The translations under genes and the position numbers were made by a program. Below the pieces are notes generated by a model. That model was not told where the DNA came from. It saw only the letters and a list, made by a program, of their open reading frames with translations, and ran no database searches. This document shows positions 6,315 to 7,548 of a stretch of DNA of 7,548 bases, in pieces. Each line of letters starts with the position of its first letter. Position 1 is the first letter of the stretch. Location of the stretch: positions 1 through 7,548 of the forward strand of contig QIAS01000359.1 of NCBI GenBank assembly GCA_003225615.1, given 5' to 3'. This stretch comes from Acidobacteriota bacterium. Lineage in GTDB: Bacteria > Acidobacteriota > Terriglobia > Terriglobales > Acidobacteriaceae.

Positions 6315-6328
6315 CCTCTTCTTAGCCT
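6303..6328. repeat. Inverted plus direct repeat cluster overlapping the small-gene stop
   Basis: AGGCTAA (6303-6309) and TTAGCCT (6311-6317) are reverse complements around one C. The octamer CTTAGCCT occurs twice, at 6310-6317 and 6321-6328, 11 bp apart, about one helical turn. The first arm could also pair with the second copy as a 7-bp hairpin with a 12-base loop. No T run follows. It may be an operator for the downstream thioredoxin-like genes. The remaining 6329-6419 shows no gene and no clear promoter. Confidence 0.35.
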
Positions 6329-6419
6329 AGCTCCTTCTCGTATCGTCTTCCCTTTACGTGTGCCGGACACAATTCCCAATGCACCAGAACGGAGGCGTGA
6401 CGTAACTTATTAAACTCTG

Positions 6420-6992
6420 GTGAATCTGATTCGCATGGGTCGCAACATATTTGCTCTAATGCTCGGTTTGATCTCTATAGCCGGCGACAACGGCGCGCAG
6501 CAAAACGGCAACCACCTTGGCGGCCAGCGTTCTTCATACTTGCAACGGGCTGTCTCGCAGCCCGTGGATTGGTACCCATGGGGAGCGCCAGCATTCCAGC
6601 GCGCAAAGGATCTAAACCGTCCAATACTTCTCGACGTTGGTGCCATATGGTGTCCGTGGTGCAGCCTGATGGATCGTGATACCTACACAAACATCGCGAC
6701 GGCAGATTACATTAACCAACATTTTGTTGCTGTGAAAGTTGACTTTGATGCGTCGCCTGAACTAGTGGCACAATTGCAGCGCGCCCAGGCTGTGCTGAAC
6801 CTGCCTGCCGGCCTGCCTCTCACCTCCTTTATTACTGCGGAAGGAAAGCTCTACTTTGGTGCGGGGTACCTGCCGGCCGAGCACAAGGGAGACAAGCAGT
6901 CATTTCGAGAGGCAGCGGATGAAGCGCTGGCCCGCTTTGCCGACAAATCCAAAATTGACCAGGAATCATTCCAGTTCGAGGTTGCAAAATAG
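6420..6992 (+). CDS. Secreted single-domain thioredoxin-like protein related to the DUF255/YyaL (SSP411) N-terminal domain
   Basis: From the GTG at 6420 the product has 190 residues; an ATG at 6435 would give 185. Neither has a well-placed ribosome binding site (GGAGG at 6391-6395 is too far), so the start is uncertain. Residues about 8-22 are hydrophobic, followed by GDNGAQQ, a likely signal peptide for the periplasm. The mature part follows the DUF255/YyaL N-terminal domain: NHLGGQRSSYL (31-41), PVDWYPWG (48-55), the redox site C78-P-W-C81, HFVAVKVDFD (101-110), P133 in LPLT as the cis-proline, and YFGAGYLPAE. Full-length YyaL-type proteins have about 600-700 residues with a C-terminal (alpha/alpha)6 barrel. 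Here only the thioredoxin-like domain is present and it appears complete, so this is a natural short form and not a broken gene. A thiol-disulfide exchange role is inferred. The next gene starts 2 bp after its stop. Confidence 0.85.
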   Translation: MNLIRMGRNIFALMLGLISIAGDNGAQQNGNHLGGQRSSYLQRAVSQPVDWYPWGAPAFQRAKDLNRPILLDVGAIWCPWCSLMDRDTYTNIATADYINQHFVAVKVDFDASPELVAQLQRAQAVLNLPAGLPLTSFITAEGKLYFGAGYLPAEHKGDKQSFREAADEALARFADKSKIDQESFQFEVAK

Positions 6993-6994
6993 GC

Positions 6995-7450
6995 ATGAAA
7001 AGACGTTTTGCATTAACGCTGATATTCCTTTCGCTCGCCGCAATACCAGGCTTGTTCGCGATCGATGAACTGAAACTCAATTCGAACCTCAACTACGCAA
7101 GTGACAGCCTGGACGGCCCCCTCATTACCGGCTCTGACGCACGGTCGGGATTCATTGCAGGTAAGCCTAATTACGTCATCATCTACGGTGAAGGATGCTT
7201 TAACTCAAAAAGACAGGCGAAGCGGACCATGGAGCTCTACAACAAGTATCGCTCTGAGGTGCACTTTGTGGTCGTCGACCTGGACGTTCAGCGTTCGCCC
7301 GAGCAGCAAAAACTAGTCAAGCAGTACTACAAGGGCTACATTCCTCACGTCTTGGTTTTGGGCGCACGTGGCGAGGCCCTCTACAACCAATCCGGAGAAG
7401 TGGATTCCCAGCACATTGAGGGCATCTTCAAAAGCTCTCTTGGCCATTGA
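6995..7450 (+). CDS. Secreted thioredoxin-fold protein with a CFNS (single-cysteine) active site
   Basis: The ATG at 6995 follows the previous stop by 2 bp, with GAGG at 6978-6981 as a distant ribosome binding site. The genes are surely co-transcribed and probably coupled. Residues 1-22 are a classic signal peptide (MKRR, hydrophobic core, cleavage after LFA). The mature protein of about 129 residues shows a thioredoxin pattern: strand NYVIIYGEGC, active site C68-F-N-S71, helix, strand HFVVVDLDV, cis-proline P117 in YIPHVLVL, then a strand ending GEALYNQSG. C68 is the only cysteine. A serine at the second position leaves a monothiol site, which can hold mixed disulfides or work as an isomerase/reductase with glutathione-like partners but cannot act as a normal dithiol oxidoreductase. 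Pairing with the upstream CPWC protein suggests a two-part periplasmic system. The closest family beyond the thioredoxin fold is not recognised. Confidence 0.82.
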   Translation: MKRRFALTLIFLSLAAIPGLFAIDELKLNSNLNYASDSLDGPLITGSDARSGFIAGKPNYVIIYGEGCFNSKRQAKRTMELYNKYRSEVHFVVVDLDVQRSPEQQKLVKQYYKGYIPHVLVLGARGEALYNQSGEVDSQHIEGIFKSSLGH

Positions 7451-7548
7451 CCAAGGGGATTCTCCGCGCAGCACGACAAACGTTTTCGAACTGCCTCTAT
7501 TTTTGTGGCGGGAAGGAACAGGCGGCGAGCTCGCAAGCCGTCGAAGAT
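7451..7548. other. Right-edge stretch with no recognised gene
   Basis: Several frames stay open to the window edge on both strands, but none shows a recognisable motif or a good start. The only structure seen is a 10-bp perfect palindrome GCGAGCTCGC at 7525-7534. No T-rich terminator follows the 7450 stop. Confidence 0.4.

Noticed and set aside
6410..6690. Two - strand frames opposite the first thioredoxin-like gene
   Set aside because: They are antisense to a frame with strong family motifs and have no features of their own.

Overview
The window looks like part of a soil-type Acidobacteriota chromosome. This is inferred mainly from the large outer-membrane receptor with an N-terminal carboxypeptidase-regulatory-like domain (the Oar-like TonB-receptor type that is expanded in that phylum). 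The moderate base composition and the mix of ATG and GTG starts fit, but there is no rRNA or other marker to fix the taxonomy. All convincing genes lie on the + strand. No tRNA, rRNA, CRISPR array, transposase or integrase was seen.

Layout. (1) 3-533: C-terminal half of a SAM-dependent O-methyltransferase that enters from the left edge. (2) 670-2170: a regulatory block made of an ECF-type sigma factor, a phospho-receiver domain and a LytTR DNA-binding domain. The last two look like one LytR/AlgR-type response regulator, but they lie in different reading frames and overlap by 13 bp. (3) 2171-2461: a leader containing a hairpin and a three-segment set of complementary sequences that could form two mutually exclusive stems, ending in a strong ribosome binding site. 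(4) 2462-5875: a TonB-dependent, Oar-like receptor of about 1137 residues. (5) 5876-6419: a mostly non-coding stretch with a terminator-like hairpin, a larger imperfect hairpin, a perfect 8-1-8 palindrome, a probable 54-residue small gene and an inverted/direct repeat cluster. (6) 6420-7450: two exported thioredoxin-fold proteins separated by 2 bp. The first is a single-domain relative of the DUF255/YyaL (SSP411) N-terminal domain with a CPWC site. The second has a CFNS site and only one cysteine. (7) 7451-7548: no gene recognised.

How the parts may work together (inference). The sigma factor and the LytTR regulator lie directly upstream of the receptor and may control it. The mature receptor has exactly eight cysteines in four close pairs, and the two downstream secreted thioredoxin-like proteins could act on such disulfides in the periplasm. 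No histidine kinase, anti-sigma factor or substrate-processing enzyme is present in the window, so the signal and the transported substrate cannot be named. The most unusual points are the split response regulator, the competing stems in the receptor leader, the unlisted small gene next to operator-like palindromes, and the CxxC/CxxS thioredoxin pair.
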